64,000 nucleotides of DNA from Oscillibacter valericigenes (GTDB lineage: Bacteria > Bacillota > Clostridia > Oscillospirales > Oscillospiraceae): assembly GCF_021531315.1 (NCBI RefSeq), contig NZ_JAFBIQ010000005.1:1-64000 (forward strand), in the 5' to 3' direction. The notes beneath the pieces are model-generated. The model did not search any database. It had not been told where the DNA came from and saw nothing but the letters and a program-made list of their open reading frames with translations. Of the stretch, positions 33,245 through 40,960 are shown one piece after another (the first letter of the stretch is position 1; every line of letters starts with the position of its first letter). Made by a program: the position numbers and the translations under genes.

Positions 33245-34128
33245 AACAGCATGCTTTCCTCGCCTGCCATCCATCGGTGAATTTGCTCTATTTTGTGCTG
33301 GTGCTGACCTTCTCGATGTTTTTTCTGCACCCGCTGTGCCTGACCGTTTCGCTCTTTTCCGCGCTCTGGTGCGCCGCGGAGCTGAACGGCGGCGCGGCAC
33401 TGCGGCGCACCGCACGCTATCTTGCGCCGACGGCGCTTTTGGCCGCGGTGGTCAATCCCGCCTTCACCCATGAGGGCGCTACGATCCTGAGCTACCTGCC
33501 CTCGGGCAACCCGCTGACGCTTGAGTCCGTCGCCTACGGCATCGCCGCGGCGGCGATGCTCTCCGCCGTGGTGCTGTGGTTTTCCTGCTGGAACACAGTG
33601 ATGACCTCGGATAAGCTCATGTACCTTTTCGGGCGGCTCGCGCCCGCGCTCTCCCTCCTGCTTTCGATGACGCTGCGCTTCGTGCCGCGCTTTCAGGCAA
33701 AATTCCGCGAGGTGACGGCGGCGCGGCGCGGCATGGGGCTGTATGCGGAAAAAGGATGTCTTCAAAGGCTCAAAAGTGCCGTAACGGTCTTTTCGGTCAT
33801 GGTGACATGGAGCCTTGAGCATGCCGTCGAAACGGCGGAGGGCATGAAAAGCCGCGGCTACGGGCTGCCCGGCCGCACCGCGTTCTCCCCCTTTCGCTGG
33901 AGCCGCCGCGACGGTCTGCTGGTGCTGTGGCTGGCGCTCTGCGGCGGCTATATCGCGCTCGGCTGGCGGCTCGGCGGCATCCGGTGGCGCTACTATCCCA
34001 CGCTGCGCGGCGCGCTGACGCCGTATTCCATGAGCCTTGCGCTCGCATATCTTCTGCTGTGCCTGACGCCGGTGCTGCTGCAGGGAAAGGAGGCGCGCAC
34101 ATGGCGCTCTATCGCATCGAAGGATTGA
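33241..34128 (+). CDS. ecfT: ECF transporter transmembrane T-component
   Basis: A 295-residue membrane protein of the EcfT family, which couples ATP hydrolysis to toppling of a substrate-binding S-component. It has about five to six helices and the cytoplasmic coupling-helix region SMTLRFVPRFQAKFREVTAARRGMG and later EGMKSRGYG, where A-R-G / S-R-G motifs contact the ATPases. Start ATG overlaps the DUF4430 stop (ATGA). The gene for the fused ATPases and S-component overlaps its 3' end by 28 bp, so T, A and S components are made together. Confidence 0.92.
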   Translation: MKQHAFLACHPSVNLLYFVLVLTFSMFFLHPLCLTVSLFSALWCAAELNGGAALRRTARYLAPTALLAAVVNPAFTHEGATILSYLPSGNPLTLESVAYGIAAAAMLSAVVLWFSCWNTVMTSDKLMYLFGRLAPALSLLLSMTLRFVPRFQAKFREVTAARRGMGLYAEKGCLQRLKSAVTVFSVMVTWSLEHAVETAEGMKSRGYGLPGRTAFSPFRWSRRDGLLVLWLALCGGYIALGWRLGGIRWRYYPTLRGALTPYSMSLALAYLLLCLTPVLLQGKEARTWRSIASKD

Positions 34129-36479
34129 CCTTCACCTATCCCGAACAGCCCGCGCCCGCCCTGCGGGATGTGTGTCTGACGCTCCGCGCGGGCGAATTTG
34201 TCACGCTCTGCGGCCTCTCCGGCAGCGGCAAATCCACGCTTTTGCGCCAGCTCAAAACGGTGCTCGCGCCGAGCGGCACGCGCGAGGGCGCGGTTTTTTT
34301 TGACGACCGCCCGCTCTGTGAGGTCTCCTTGCGCGAGCAGGCGGCGCGCATCGGCTTTGTGCAGCAAAGCGTCGAGGATCAGCTCGTTACGGATAAGGTC
34401 TGGCACGAGCTGGCCTTCGGCCTGGAAAGCCTCGGCTGCGATACGCCGACCATCCGCCGACGCGTTGCGGAAATGGCGGGCTTTTTCGGCATGGAGGACT
34501 GGTTTCACCGCGAGGTGGCCTCGCTCTCGGGCGGGCAGAAACAGCTTTTGAACCTCGCCGCCGTGCTGACCATGCAGCCCGATGTGCTGATCCTGGACGA
34601 GCCGACCGCACAGCTCGACCCTATTGCGGCGGCGGACCTTCTCGCCGCGCTCGCGCGCGTGAACCGCGAGCTGGGTACGACCGTGCTGCTCTCCGAGCAG
34701 CGGCTGGAGGAGGCGCTGCCGCTCTCCGACCGCGCCGTTTTCCTCGACCGTGGGGCGATCGTCGCGGACGGGACGCCGCGCGCTGTGGGCGCGCGGCTGC
34801 GCGGCGCAGATCATGAGCTGTTCTGCGCCATGCCCACCGCCACGCGCGTGTGGGCGGCGGCGGAAAGCGGTCTCCCCTGCCCTGTTTCCGTCCGCGAGGG
34901 GCGGGACTGGCTGGTGGAGTTTTCCGCCGCGCACGAATTGAAAAAAGTGCCGGAGCACCCTGTACCCACGCTCTCCGGTGAGACGGTCGTGACCGTCTCG
35001 GATGTGTGGTTCCGTTATGCGCCCGACGCGCCCGAAGTGCTGCGTGGGCTGGAGCTCAGCGTGCAGCGTGGCGAATTCCTTGCCATTCTCGGCGGCAACG
35101 GCGCGGGCAAAACGACTGCGCTGAGGCTGCTCGCAGGGCTGCAAAGGCCCTATCGCGGCGAGGTCCGCGTGGTGGGCAGAGCGGCGCTTTTGCCGCAGGA
35201 GGTGCAGACGCTCTTCGCCAAAAGGACTGTGCGCGAGGACCTCGCCGAGATCACGACCGATGCGCGCTCGCTTGAGCGCGTCATCGCGCTCTGTCGGCTG
35301 GAGCCGCTTTTGGACCGCCATCCCTACGACCTCTCCGGCGGCGAGCAGCAGCGCGCGGCGCTGGCCAAGCTCCTGCTCACGAAGCCCGACATTTTACTGC
35401 TCGACGAGCCGACGCGCGCGCTCGACGCGGCCTTTAAGGCCGAGCTGGCAGGGCTTTTGCAGGATCTTCTCGCGCAGGGCGCTACGGTCGTCATGGTCAG
35501 CCACGATGTGGAGTTCTGCGCCGCGCACGCGCAGCGCTGTGCGCTCTTTTTCGACGGCTCCGTTGCCACCGAGGGCGCGCCGCAGCAGTTTTTCGCCTGC
35601 AACCGGTTCTATACCACGGCGGCGAACCGCATGGCGCGCGGCCTGCTGCCCGATGCCGTGACGGCCGAGGACATCATCGCCGCCTGCGGCGGCGCACTGC
35701 CGCCGAAAAGAGAGCGGCGGGAGCCTCCGCCGCAGCCGCCGGGAGCGGCGGAAACGCCTCCCGCGCCGCAGGAAAAGCAAAAGCTATCGGCGCGCAGCGT
35801 CGTTTCCTCCCTGCTCTCCCTCCTGCTCCTTGCGCTGACGCTGGCGTTCGGCCCGAAGCTCTTCGGTGCGCGCGGCTACTACGCCGTATCGCTTTTGATG
35901 GTGCTTGAGGCGATGCTGCCGTTTTTTCTCGTCTTTGAGGGTCGCAGGCCCCTCGCGCGCGAGCTGGTGATCCTTGCGATGCTCTGCGCGCTCGGCGTTG
36001 CGGGACGCGCGGCGTTTTTCATGCTGCCGCAGTGTAAGCCCGTACTGGCGCTGACGATCCTCGCGGGCGTGTCGCTCGGCGGCGAGGCGGGCTTTTTAGT
36101 GGGCGCGGTGACGATGCTCTCGTCCAATATGCTCTTCTCGCAGGGACCGTGGACGCCGTGGCAGATGTTCGCCATGGGGCTGTGCGGCGCTCTCGCGGGG
36201 CTTGTGTTCCGTAAGGATGGGCTGCCGCGGAAAAAAGGGCTGCTCTGCGTCTTCGGCGCGCTCAGCGCGCTTTGCGTCTACGGCCTGCTGCTCAACGCCT
36301 ACTCCGCGCTGCTTGCCACCGGCACACTGACCCTGCAGAGCCTTGCGCTCTACTGCGCCTCCGGCCTTGCGATGGACGCGGTGCAGGCCGCCGCGACGGC
36401 GGTATTCCTCTGGTTTTTCACCGAACCGATGCTCGAAAGGCTCGAACGGGTCAAGCGCAAATACGGACTCATACGCTGA
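34101..36479 (+). CDS. Fused ECF transporter: two ATPase domains plus S-component
   Basis: A 792-residue polypeptide. Domain 1 (residues ~1-230) is an EcfA ATPase with Walker A GLSGSGKST (38-46) and signature LSGGQKQ; domain 2 (~295-510) has Walker A GGNGAGKTT (331-339) and signature LSGGEQQ, each with a DEPT Walker B. After a Pro-rich linker (about 535-560) come about six membrane helices (560-780) with QGPWTPWQMFAMGLCGALAGL, typical of ECF S-components and reminiscent of corrinoid-type ones. Combining both ATPases with the S-component in one chain makes this a dedicated, not shared, transporter. Ends at a strong terminator. Confidence 0.88.
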   Translation: MALYRIEGLTFTYPEQPAPALRDVCLTLRAGEFVTLCGLSGSGKSTLLRQLKTVLAPSGTREGAVFFDDRPLCEVSLREQAARIGFVQQSVEDQLVTDKVWHELAFGLESLGCDTPTIRRRVAEMAGFFGMEDWFHREVASLSGGQKQLLNLAAVLTMQPDVLILDEPTAQLDPIAAADLLAALARVNRELGTTVLLSEQRLEEALPLSDRAVFLDRGAIVADGTPRAVGARLRGADHELFCAMPTATRVWAAAESGLPCPVSVREGRDWLVEFSAAHELKKVPEHPVPTLSGETVVTVSDVWFRYAPDAPEVLRGLELSVQRGEFLAILGGNGAGKTTALRLLAGLQRPYRGEVRVVGRAALLPQEVQTLFAKRTVREDLAEITTDARSLERVIALCRLEPLLDRHPYDLSGGEQQRAALAKLLLTKPDILLLDEPTRALDAAFKAELAGLLQDLLAQGATVVMVSHDVEFCAAHAQRCALFFDGSVATEGAPQQFFACNRFYTTAANRMARGLLPDAVTAEDIIAACGGALPPKRERREPPPQPPGAAETPPAPQEKQKLSARSVVSSLLSLLLLALTLAFGPKLFGARGYYAVSLLMVLEAMLPFFLVFEGRRPLARELVILAMLCALGVAGRAAFFMLPQCKPVLALTILAGVSLGGEAGFLVGAVTMLSSNMLFSQGPWTPWQMFAMGLCGALAGLVFRKDGLPRKKGLLCVFGALSALCVYGLLLNAYSALLATGTLTLQSLALYCASGLAMDAVQAAATAVFLWFFTEPMLERLERVKRKYGLIR

Positions 36480-36515
36480 AAAAGGTCCCCCGACCAATGG
36501 TCGGGGGACCTTTTT
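36480..36515. terminator. Bidirectional terminator between ECF operon and putP
   Basis: AAAAGGTCCCCCGACC pairs perfectly with GGTCGGGGGACCTTTT around a 3-nt loop, with T-runs on both strands. Confidence 0.9.
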
Positions 36516-36530
36516 GGGAAATCTGTCCGC

Positions 36531-38057
36531 TCAGCTGGCGTCAGCGCTCGTCGCCTGCTCGAAGATGGCCACGGCCTTCGCGTTGGGCGCCTCGGTGAAG
36601 CGCGCCACGAAGTAGGCCACGAGGAAGCTGATGAGAAAGCCGGGGACGATCTCATAGACGCCTGTGGCGGCGGTGAGCCCGGTCAGCAGCCAGCCGAGGT
36701 CGGCCACAAAGCCGGCGATCACGCCCGCGACCGCGCCCTTGTAGTTAAAGCGCTTCCAGAAGAGGGAGAGCAGGATGGTGGGGCCGAAGGACGCGCCGAA
36801 GGCGCCCCAAGCGTTTTCCACCATGTCCATGATGGCCTGCGCGCCGCTGCCCTTGGAGTTGGCGATGACAAAGGCGATGGCGGAGAGGACGAGCACGAGG
36901 ACGCGGCCGACCAGCAGCGTTTCCTTCTCCGTCGCGTCCTTGCGGAAGAAGGGCTTATAGAGATCGGCGGTGAAGGAGCTGGAGGCGACGAGCAGCTGGG
37001 AGTCCGCCGTGGAGATGGACGCGGCGATGATGGCGGCAAGCAGCAGCCCGCAGATGCCCGCAGGGAAGAAGCGGCGGGACATGGCGATAAAGACCAGCTT
37101 CTGATTGCCATGGCTGAGCAGCTCCTCACCCATGATCATGCGGCCGAAGTAGGCGATCATGACCGCGGAGAAGAGGGAGATGACGACCCAGATGATGGCC
37201 ACAATGGAGGATTTTTTGATCATCGAGGGCTTTTCGATGGACATAAAGCGCACAAGGATGTGCGGCATGCCGAAGTAGCCGAGGCCCCAGCCGAGGCCGC
37301 TGACGATCTCCTGCCAGCCGGCGTTGAAGATGCCGCCGCCGAAGGCGCACTGCGTCACTGCGCCGCTCGCGGCGTCGGTGTATTCATAAACGGTCTCAAG
37401 CGCGGTGGGGTCGAGCAGCTCTCGGTGGCCGAAGTAGACCACGATGGGCACCAGCATCAGCGCGGCCATCATCAGAAGGCCCTGGAAGAAGTCCGTCCAG
37501 CACACGGCGGTAAAGCCGCCGAAGAAGGTGTAGGCCACGATGATGAGCAGGAAGGCGAGCATGGCGACCTTCGTGGAGACATCGGGGAAGAGCGTGGTGA
37601 ACACGGAGGTGCCCGCCACGAGCGCGGAGGCGACATAGATGGTGTAGGCAAAGAGGAAGATGAGCGCGCACACGAGCTGCAGCGCGCGGGAGTCGACCGC
37701 GAAGCGGTTCGTCAGATACTGCGGGAGCGTGATGGCGTCGTCCGCCGCCTTAGAGAAGGTGCGCAGACGCTTGGCGCAGAGGATCCAGTTGGCGGCGGTG
37801 CCGATGGCAAGGCCGATGCCGATCCACATCTGGCCGAAGCCGAAGGCGAGGATCGAGCCGGGCAGGCCCATCAACAGCCAAGCCGACATATCGGATGCCT
37901 GCGCGGACAGGGCCGTGACCCACGGGCCCATGGAGCGCCCGCCGAGGAAAAAGTCCTCAGAGTTCTTGTTCGAGCCGTTGAAGTAGAATACCAGCGCAAC
38001 GCCCAGCAAAATAACAAAGTATGTGATAAATGTGATGATCTCCCAATTCATACTCAT
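36531..38057 (-). CDS. putP: Sodium/proline symporter
   Basis: A 508-residue sodium:solute symporter of the PutP type with about 13 helices, importing L-proline with sodium. Recognisable blocks are DFFLGGRSMGPWVTALSAQASDMSAWLLMGLPG near the N-terminus (the sodium and substrate-site helix) and ISTADSQLLVASSSF in the eighth helix region. The ATG at 38057 follows AAGGACGG (a second ATG two codons later is also possible). It has its own promoter. The adjacent iclR gene on the same strand may regulate it. Confidence 0.93.
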   Translation of the reverse strand: MSMNWEIITFITYFVILLGVALVFYFNGSNKNSEDFFLGGRSMGPWVTALSAQASDMSAWLLMGLPGSILAFGFGQMWIGIGLAIGTAANWILCAKRLRTFSKAADDAITLPQYLTNRFAVDSRALQLVCALIFLFAYTIYVASALVAGTSVFTTLFPDVSTKVAMLAFLLIIVAYTFFGGFTAVCWTDFFQGLLMMAALMLVPIVVYFGHRELLDPTALETVYEYTDAASGAVTQCAFGGGIFNAGWQEIVSGLGWGLGYFGMPHILVRFMSIEKPSMIKKSSIVAIIWVVISLFSAVMIAYFGRMIMGEELLSHGNQKLVFIAMSRRFFPAGICGLLLAAIIAASISTADSQLLVASSSFTADLYKPFFRKDATEKETLLVGRVLVLVLSAIAFVIANSKGSGAQAIMDMVENAWGAFGASFGPTILLSLFWKRFNYKGAVAGVIAGFVADLGWLLTGLTAATGVYEIVPGFLISFLVAYFVARFTEAPNAKAVAIFEQATSADAS

Positions 38058-38112
38058 TCCGTCCTTCTGTTTTCTATTCTTATGATGCCGTGAAGTTTGT
38101 TTCCATCGTCAC

Positions 38113-38141
38113 AGTATACCTTACCCGCCGCTTTTTGTAAA
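38113..38141 (-). promoter_or_regulatory. Promoter of putP
   Basis: TTTACA (38136-38141) and TATACT (38113-38118), 17 bp apart on the minus strand, in the short gap after iclR. Confidence 0.75.
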
Positions 38142-38171
38142 TCAGAAATTGCAAAAGTTTTCTGGTTCGTG

Positions 38172-38936
38172 CTATTTCCGCCAGCCGAGCGCGGTGGAGA
38201 TCATCGACGCCGTCGCGCAAACCTCCTCCGCCGCCGCGCGGAACTCCTCGGAATGGGCGCTGCGGAACATCCCGATCACGCCGATGGCGTATTTCACCTC
38301 GCCTTCCATCGTGCGCACAGGTGCGGAGATGGAGCGCAGGCCGATCTTGTACTCGCCGTTTTCGATGGCGTAGCCGTTCGCGCGGCACGCTGCTGTCTCC
38401 TGCATCAGCGCCGAAATGTCCGTGACGGTGTGGGGCGTGAACGGTGTCAGCGTTTGGCGGCGCAGAAGCTTTTCCGCCTCCTGCGTCGGACGGTGGGCAA
38501 GGAACACCTTGCCCTGTGAGGTGCAGTAGATGGGCAGGTGCGCGCCGACCTCGGAGACGATGCGAAGCCCGTTGCGCGCCTCCACCTGATCGAGCGTGAT
38601 AACGCTGCCGCCCTCGCAGATGGAGAGCATCACCGACGCACCGGTCTGCTGGGAAAGGTGCTCCATATAGGGGCGCGCAACGCGCGAGATGTCCCACGAG
38701 CGCTCCACCTGCCTGCCGTATTCAAAAAGGCGCAGGCCGAGGGCATACTTCCCCTCCGGTGTCTGCATGACGAGGCCGTATTCGCGCAGGGTGGTCGCAA
38801 GACCGAACACCGTGCTTTTCGGGTAGCCGCAGCGCCGCGTCAGCTCTGTGAGCGTGAGCGGTTCTCCGGCCCGGCTGAGCGTTTGCAGCAGCTCCATCGC
38901 CTTGGCGACCGACAGAATGATATTGCCGTCCATCAC
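38172..38936 (-). CDS. IclR-family transcriptional regulator
   Basis: A 254-residue regulator with an N-terminal winged helix (LTLTELTRRCGYPKSTVFGLATTL) and a C-terminal IclR effector domain (GSVITLDQVEARNGLRI... IENGEYKIGLRSISAPV). Family members sense small carbon metabolites and act as repressors or activators. Start is GTG at 38936 or the adjacent in-frame ATG at 38933, both behind GAGGTGG. It lies between putP (same strand) and moaA (divergent), so either could be a target; paired AATATCGT repeats in the divergent gap are candidate operators. Confidence 0.9.
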   Translation of the reverse strand: MMDGNIILSVAKAMELLQTLSRAGEPLTLTELTRRCGYPKSTVFGLATTLREYGLVMQTPEGKYALGLRLFEYGRQVERSWDISRVARPYMEHLSQQTGASVMLSICEGGSVITLDQVEARNGLRIVSEVGAHLPIYCTSQGKVFLAHRPTQEAEKLLRRQTLTPFTPHTVTDISALMQETAACRANGYAIENGEYKIGLRSISAPVRTMEGEVKYAIGVIGMFRSAHSEEFRAAAEEVCATASMISTALGWRK

Positions 38937-39002
38937 GGCGCACCACCTCTTTTCCGAAAAATATCATAGCCCAAATACCGCGCCGCGTCAAGATTATCCG
39001 AC

Positions 39003-39031
39003 AATATCGTCTAATAATTCGATAATATCGT
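39003..39031. promoter_or_regulatory. Candidate operator: AATATCGT direct repeats
   Basis: AATATCGT occurs at 39003-39010 and 39024-39031, 21 bp apart (two helical turns); the second copy is also part of the palindrome CGATAATATCG. They lie immediately upstream of the moaA -35 in the iclR/moaA divergent gap. Confidence 0.5.
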
Positions 39032-39040
39032 ATTTTAGAT

Positions 39041-39069
39041 TTGCAAGGAAGGAAAGGGTCTGATATACT
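39041..39069 (+). promoter_or_regulatory. Promoter of the moaA operon
   Basis: TTGCAA (39041-39046) and TATACT (39064-39069) with a 17-bp spacer, 36 bp before moaA. Confidence 0.85.
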
Positions 39070-39105
39070 GTTATAGTATTTTTCAAAGAATAACGGCGGT
39101 GCATC

Positions 39106-40047
39106 ATGCAGGACCAGTGCGGGAGGACAATTTCATATCTTCGCATCAGCGTAACGGACCGCTGCAACTACCGCTGCCGCTACTGTATGCCCGCCGAGGG
39201 CGTAGAAAAGCACGCGCACAGTGAGGTCTGCTCATTCGAGGAGCTGCGGAACATGGCCGCCGCCGCGGTGCGCTGCGGCGTAAAAAAGATCCGTGTGACC
39301 GGCGGCGAGCCGCTGGTGCGCCGCGGCATCGTAGACTTCTGCCGCCTGCTCAAGCGTATCGACGGCGTGGAGGAGCTGTGCCTGACGACGAACGGCAGTC
39401 TTCTGCCCGAGCTGGCCGCACCGCTTAAGGCGGCGGGCGTAGATCGGCTGAACATCAGCCTTGATACGCTCCGCCCCGAGCGCTTTGCTGAGATCACGCG
39501 CTGCGGGACACTGGACGAGGCCCTGCGCGGCATCGAGACGGCGGAGGCCGCCGGCTTTGAACAGCTCAAACTCAACTGTGTGCTGCTCGGCGGCGTGAAC
39601 GAGGACGAGATCGTCGACTTTGTGGCGCTGACGCGCGAAAAGCCGTGGCAGGTGCGCTTCATCGAGCGGATGCCGATGGGTGTCTGTACTACTTACGGAG
39701 CGTATCTCCCCGCGCGGACGGTGCCGGAGCGCTGCCCCGCTTTGGAGCCGATCGGGAGTGAGGGCGTGGCGTCCCTCTACCGTCTGCCGGAGGGGAAGGG
39801 TACGGTGGGGCTCATCACGCCGATGAGCCACGAATTCTGCGGCGAATGCAGCCGCATCCGCATCACGGCGGATGGGCGGCTCAAGCCCTGCCTGCACTCA
39901 GACGCGGAGCTCCCGCTGCGCGGTCTTTCCGGCACAGCATTGGAGGATGCGATCCGCCGCGGCATTTTGGAAAAGCCCGCGCAGCATCACCTGTGCGCCG
40001 AGGGCGTGACGGAGACGCACCGCGCGATGAACGAGATCGGAGGGTGA
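39106..40047 (+). CDS. moaA: GTP 3',8-cyclase MoaA
   Basis: A 313-residue radical SAM enzyme that, with MoaC, converts GTP to cyclic pyranopterin monophosphate, the first step of molybdenum cofactor synthesis. The radical SAM cluster ligands are C20, C24 and C27 (CNYRCRYC), the SAM-contact TGGEPL is present, and the second C-terminal cluster is formed by CGECSRIR...LKPC. It ends in a GG dipeptide, functionally important in the family. The ATG at 39106 has only a weak ribosome site (GGCGGTG). moaC follows with a 3-bp gap. Confidence 0.95.
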   Translation: MQDQCGRTISYLRISVTDRCNYRCRYCMPAEGVEKHAHSEVCSFEELRNMAAAAVRCGVKKIRVTGGEPLVRRGIVDFCRLLKRIDGVEELCLTTNGSLLPELAAPLKAAGVDRLNISLDTLRPERFAEITRCGTLDEALRGIETAEAAGFEQLKLNCVLLGGVNEDEIVDFVALTREKPWQVRFIERMPMGVCTTYGAYLPARTVPERCPALEPIGSEGVASLYRLPEGKGTVGLITPMSHEFCGECSRIRITADGRLKPCLHSDAELPLRGLSGTALEDAIRRGILEKPAQHHLCAEGVTETHRAMNEIGG

Positions 40048-40050
40048 GTG

Positions 40051-40524
40051 ATGGAGCTGACGCATTTTAACGAGCAGGGGCGCGCCCGCATGGTGGATGT
40101 GAGCGAAAAGCCGCAGACCTTCCGCGTCGCCCGCGCGGCGGCGACGGTCAACATGGCAAAGACGACGATGGAAAAAATCAAAGCGGGCGGCATTGGCAAG
40201 GGCGATGTGCTCGCGGTCGCGCAGGTCGCGGGCATCATGGCCGCAAAGAAGAACAGCGAGCTGATCCCGATGTGCCATCCGCTGCTGCTGACCAAGGCGG
40301 ATATTTCCTTTGACCTAAAGGATACGGCGCTGCACATCTTCAGCGAGATCCGCTGCCGCGGCGAGACAGGTGTTGAAATGGAAGCGCTGACCGCCGTTTC
40401 TGTGGCGGCCCTCACCGTGTACGATATGTGCAAGGCCGTGCAGCGGGATATGACCGTCACCGACATCCGCCTGCTCTACAAGGAGGGCGGCAAGAGCGGC
40501 GTATATAAAGTGGAGGCGAAATGA
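40051..40524 (+). CDS. moaC: Cyclic pyranopterin monophosphate synthase MoaC
   Basis: A 157-residue enzyme acting directly after MoaA. Conserved blocks are [17 protein letters not shown], the substrate loop [15 protein letters not shown] and [24 protein letters not shown] 40051 (GGAGGG upstream) is preferred over the in-frame GTG three bases earlier. Second gene of the molybdenum cofactor operon. Confidence 0.95.
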   Translation: MELTHFNEQGRARMVDVSEKPQTFRVARAAATVNMAKTTMEKIKAGGIGKGDVLAVAQVAGIMAAKKNSELIPMCHPLLLTKADISFDLKDTALHIFSEIRCRGETGVEMEALTAVSVAALTVYDMCKAVQRDMTVTDIRLLYKEGGKSGVYKVEAK

Positions 40525-40525
40525 T

Positions 40526-40960
40526 ATGGCTGTGGTAACAGCGGTGAACATCAGCGAAAAGAAAGGCGTGCGCAAGCACGCGGTCCCCTATATTGACCTG
40601 AAGCTGCACCACGGCATCGTGGGCGACGCCCACGCGGGCGACTGGCACCGCCAGATCAGCCTGCTCGCGGACGAGAGCGTGGACACCATGCGTGCCGCCT
40701 GCCCCATTGAGCTGGACGCGGGCGTATTTGCCGAGAACATCAATACGCGCGGCGTCGAGCTCAAAACGCTGCCAATCGGGACGCACCTGCGCATCGGCGA
40801 AACGGAGTTGGAGGTCACGCAGATCGGCAAGCAGTGCCACAACGACTGCGAGATCAAGAAAACAGCGGGCAAATGCGTGATGCCGACCGAGGGCATTTTT
40901 GCCGTGGTGGTAAAAGAGGGCCGCGTACAGGCGGGCGACGAGATCGAGGTGCTGAAATGA
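40526..40960 (+). CDS. MOSC-domain protein
   Basis: A 144-residue stand-alone MOSC domain, related to the C-terminal domain of molybdenum cofactor sulfurases and typically sulfur- or cofactor-handling. It contains LKLHHGIVGDAHAGDWHRQISLLA and the conserved cysteine segment GKQCHNDCEI. It starts one base after the moaC stop and overlaps the next gene (ATGA). In many Clostridia such proteins sit with moaA/moaC; the precise reaction is unknown. Confidence 0.9.
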   Translation: MAVVTAVNISEKKGVRKHAVPYIDLKLHHGIVGDAHAGDWHRQISLLADESVDTMRAACPIELDAGVFAENINTRGVELKTLPIGTHLRIGETELEVTQIGKQCHNDCEIKKTAGKCVMPTEGIFAVVVKEGRVQAGDEIEVLK

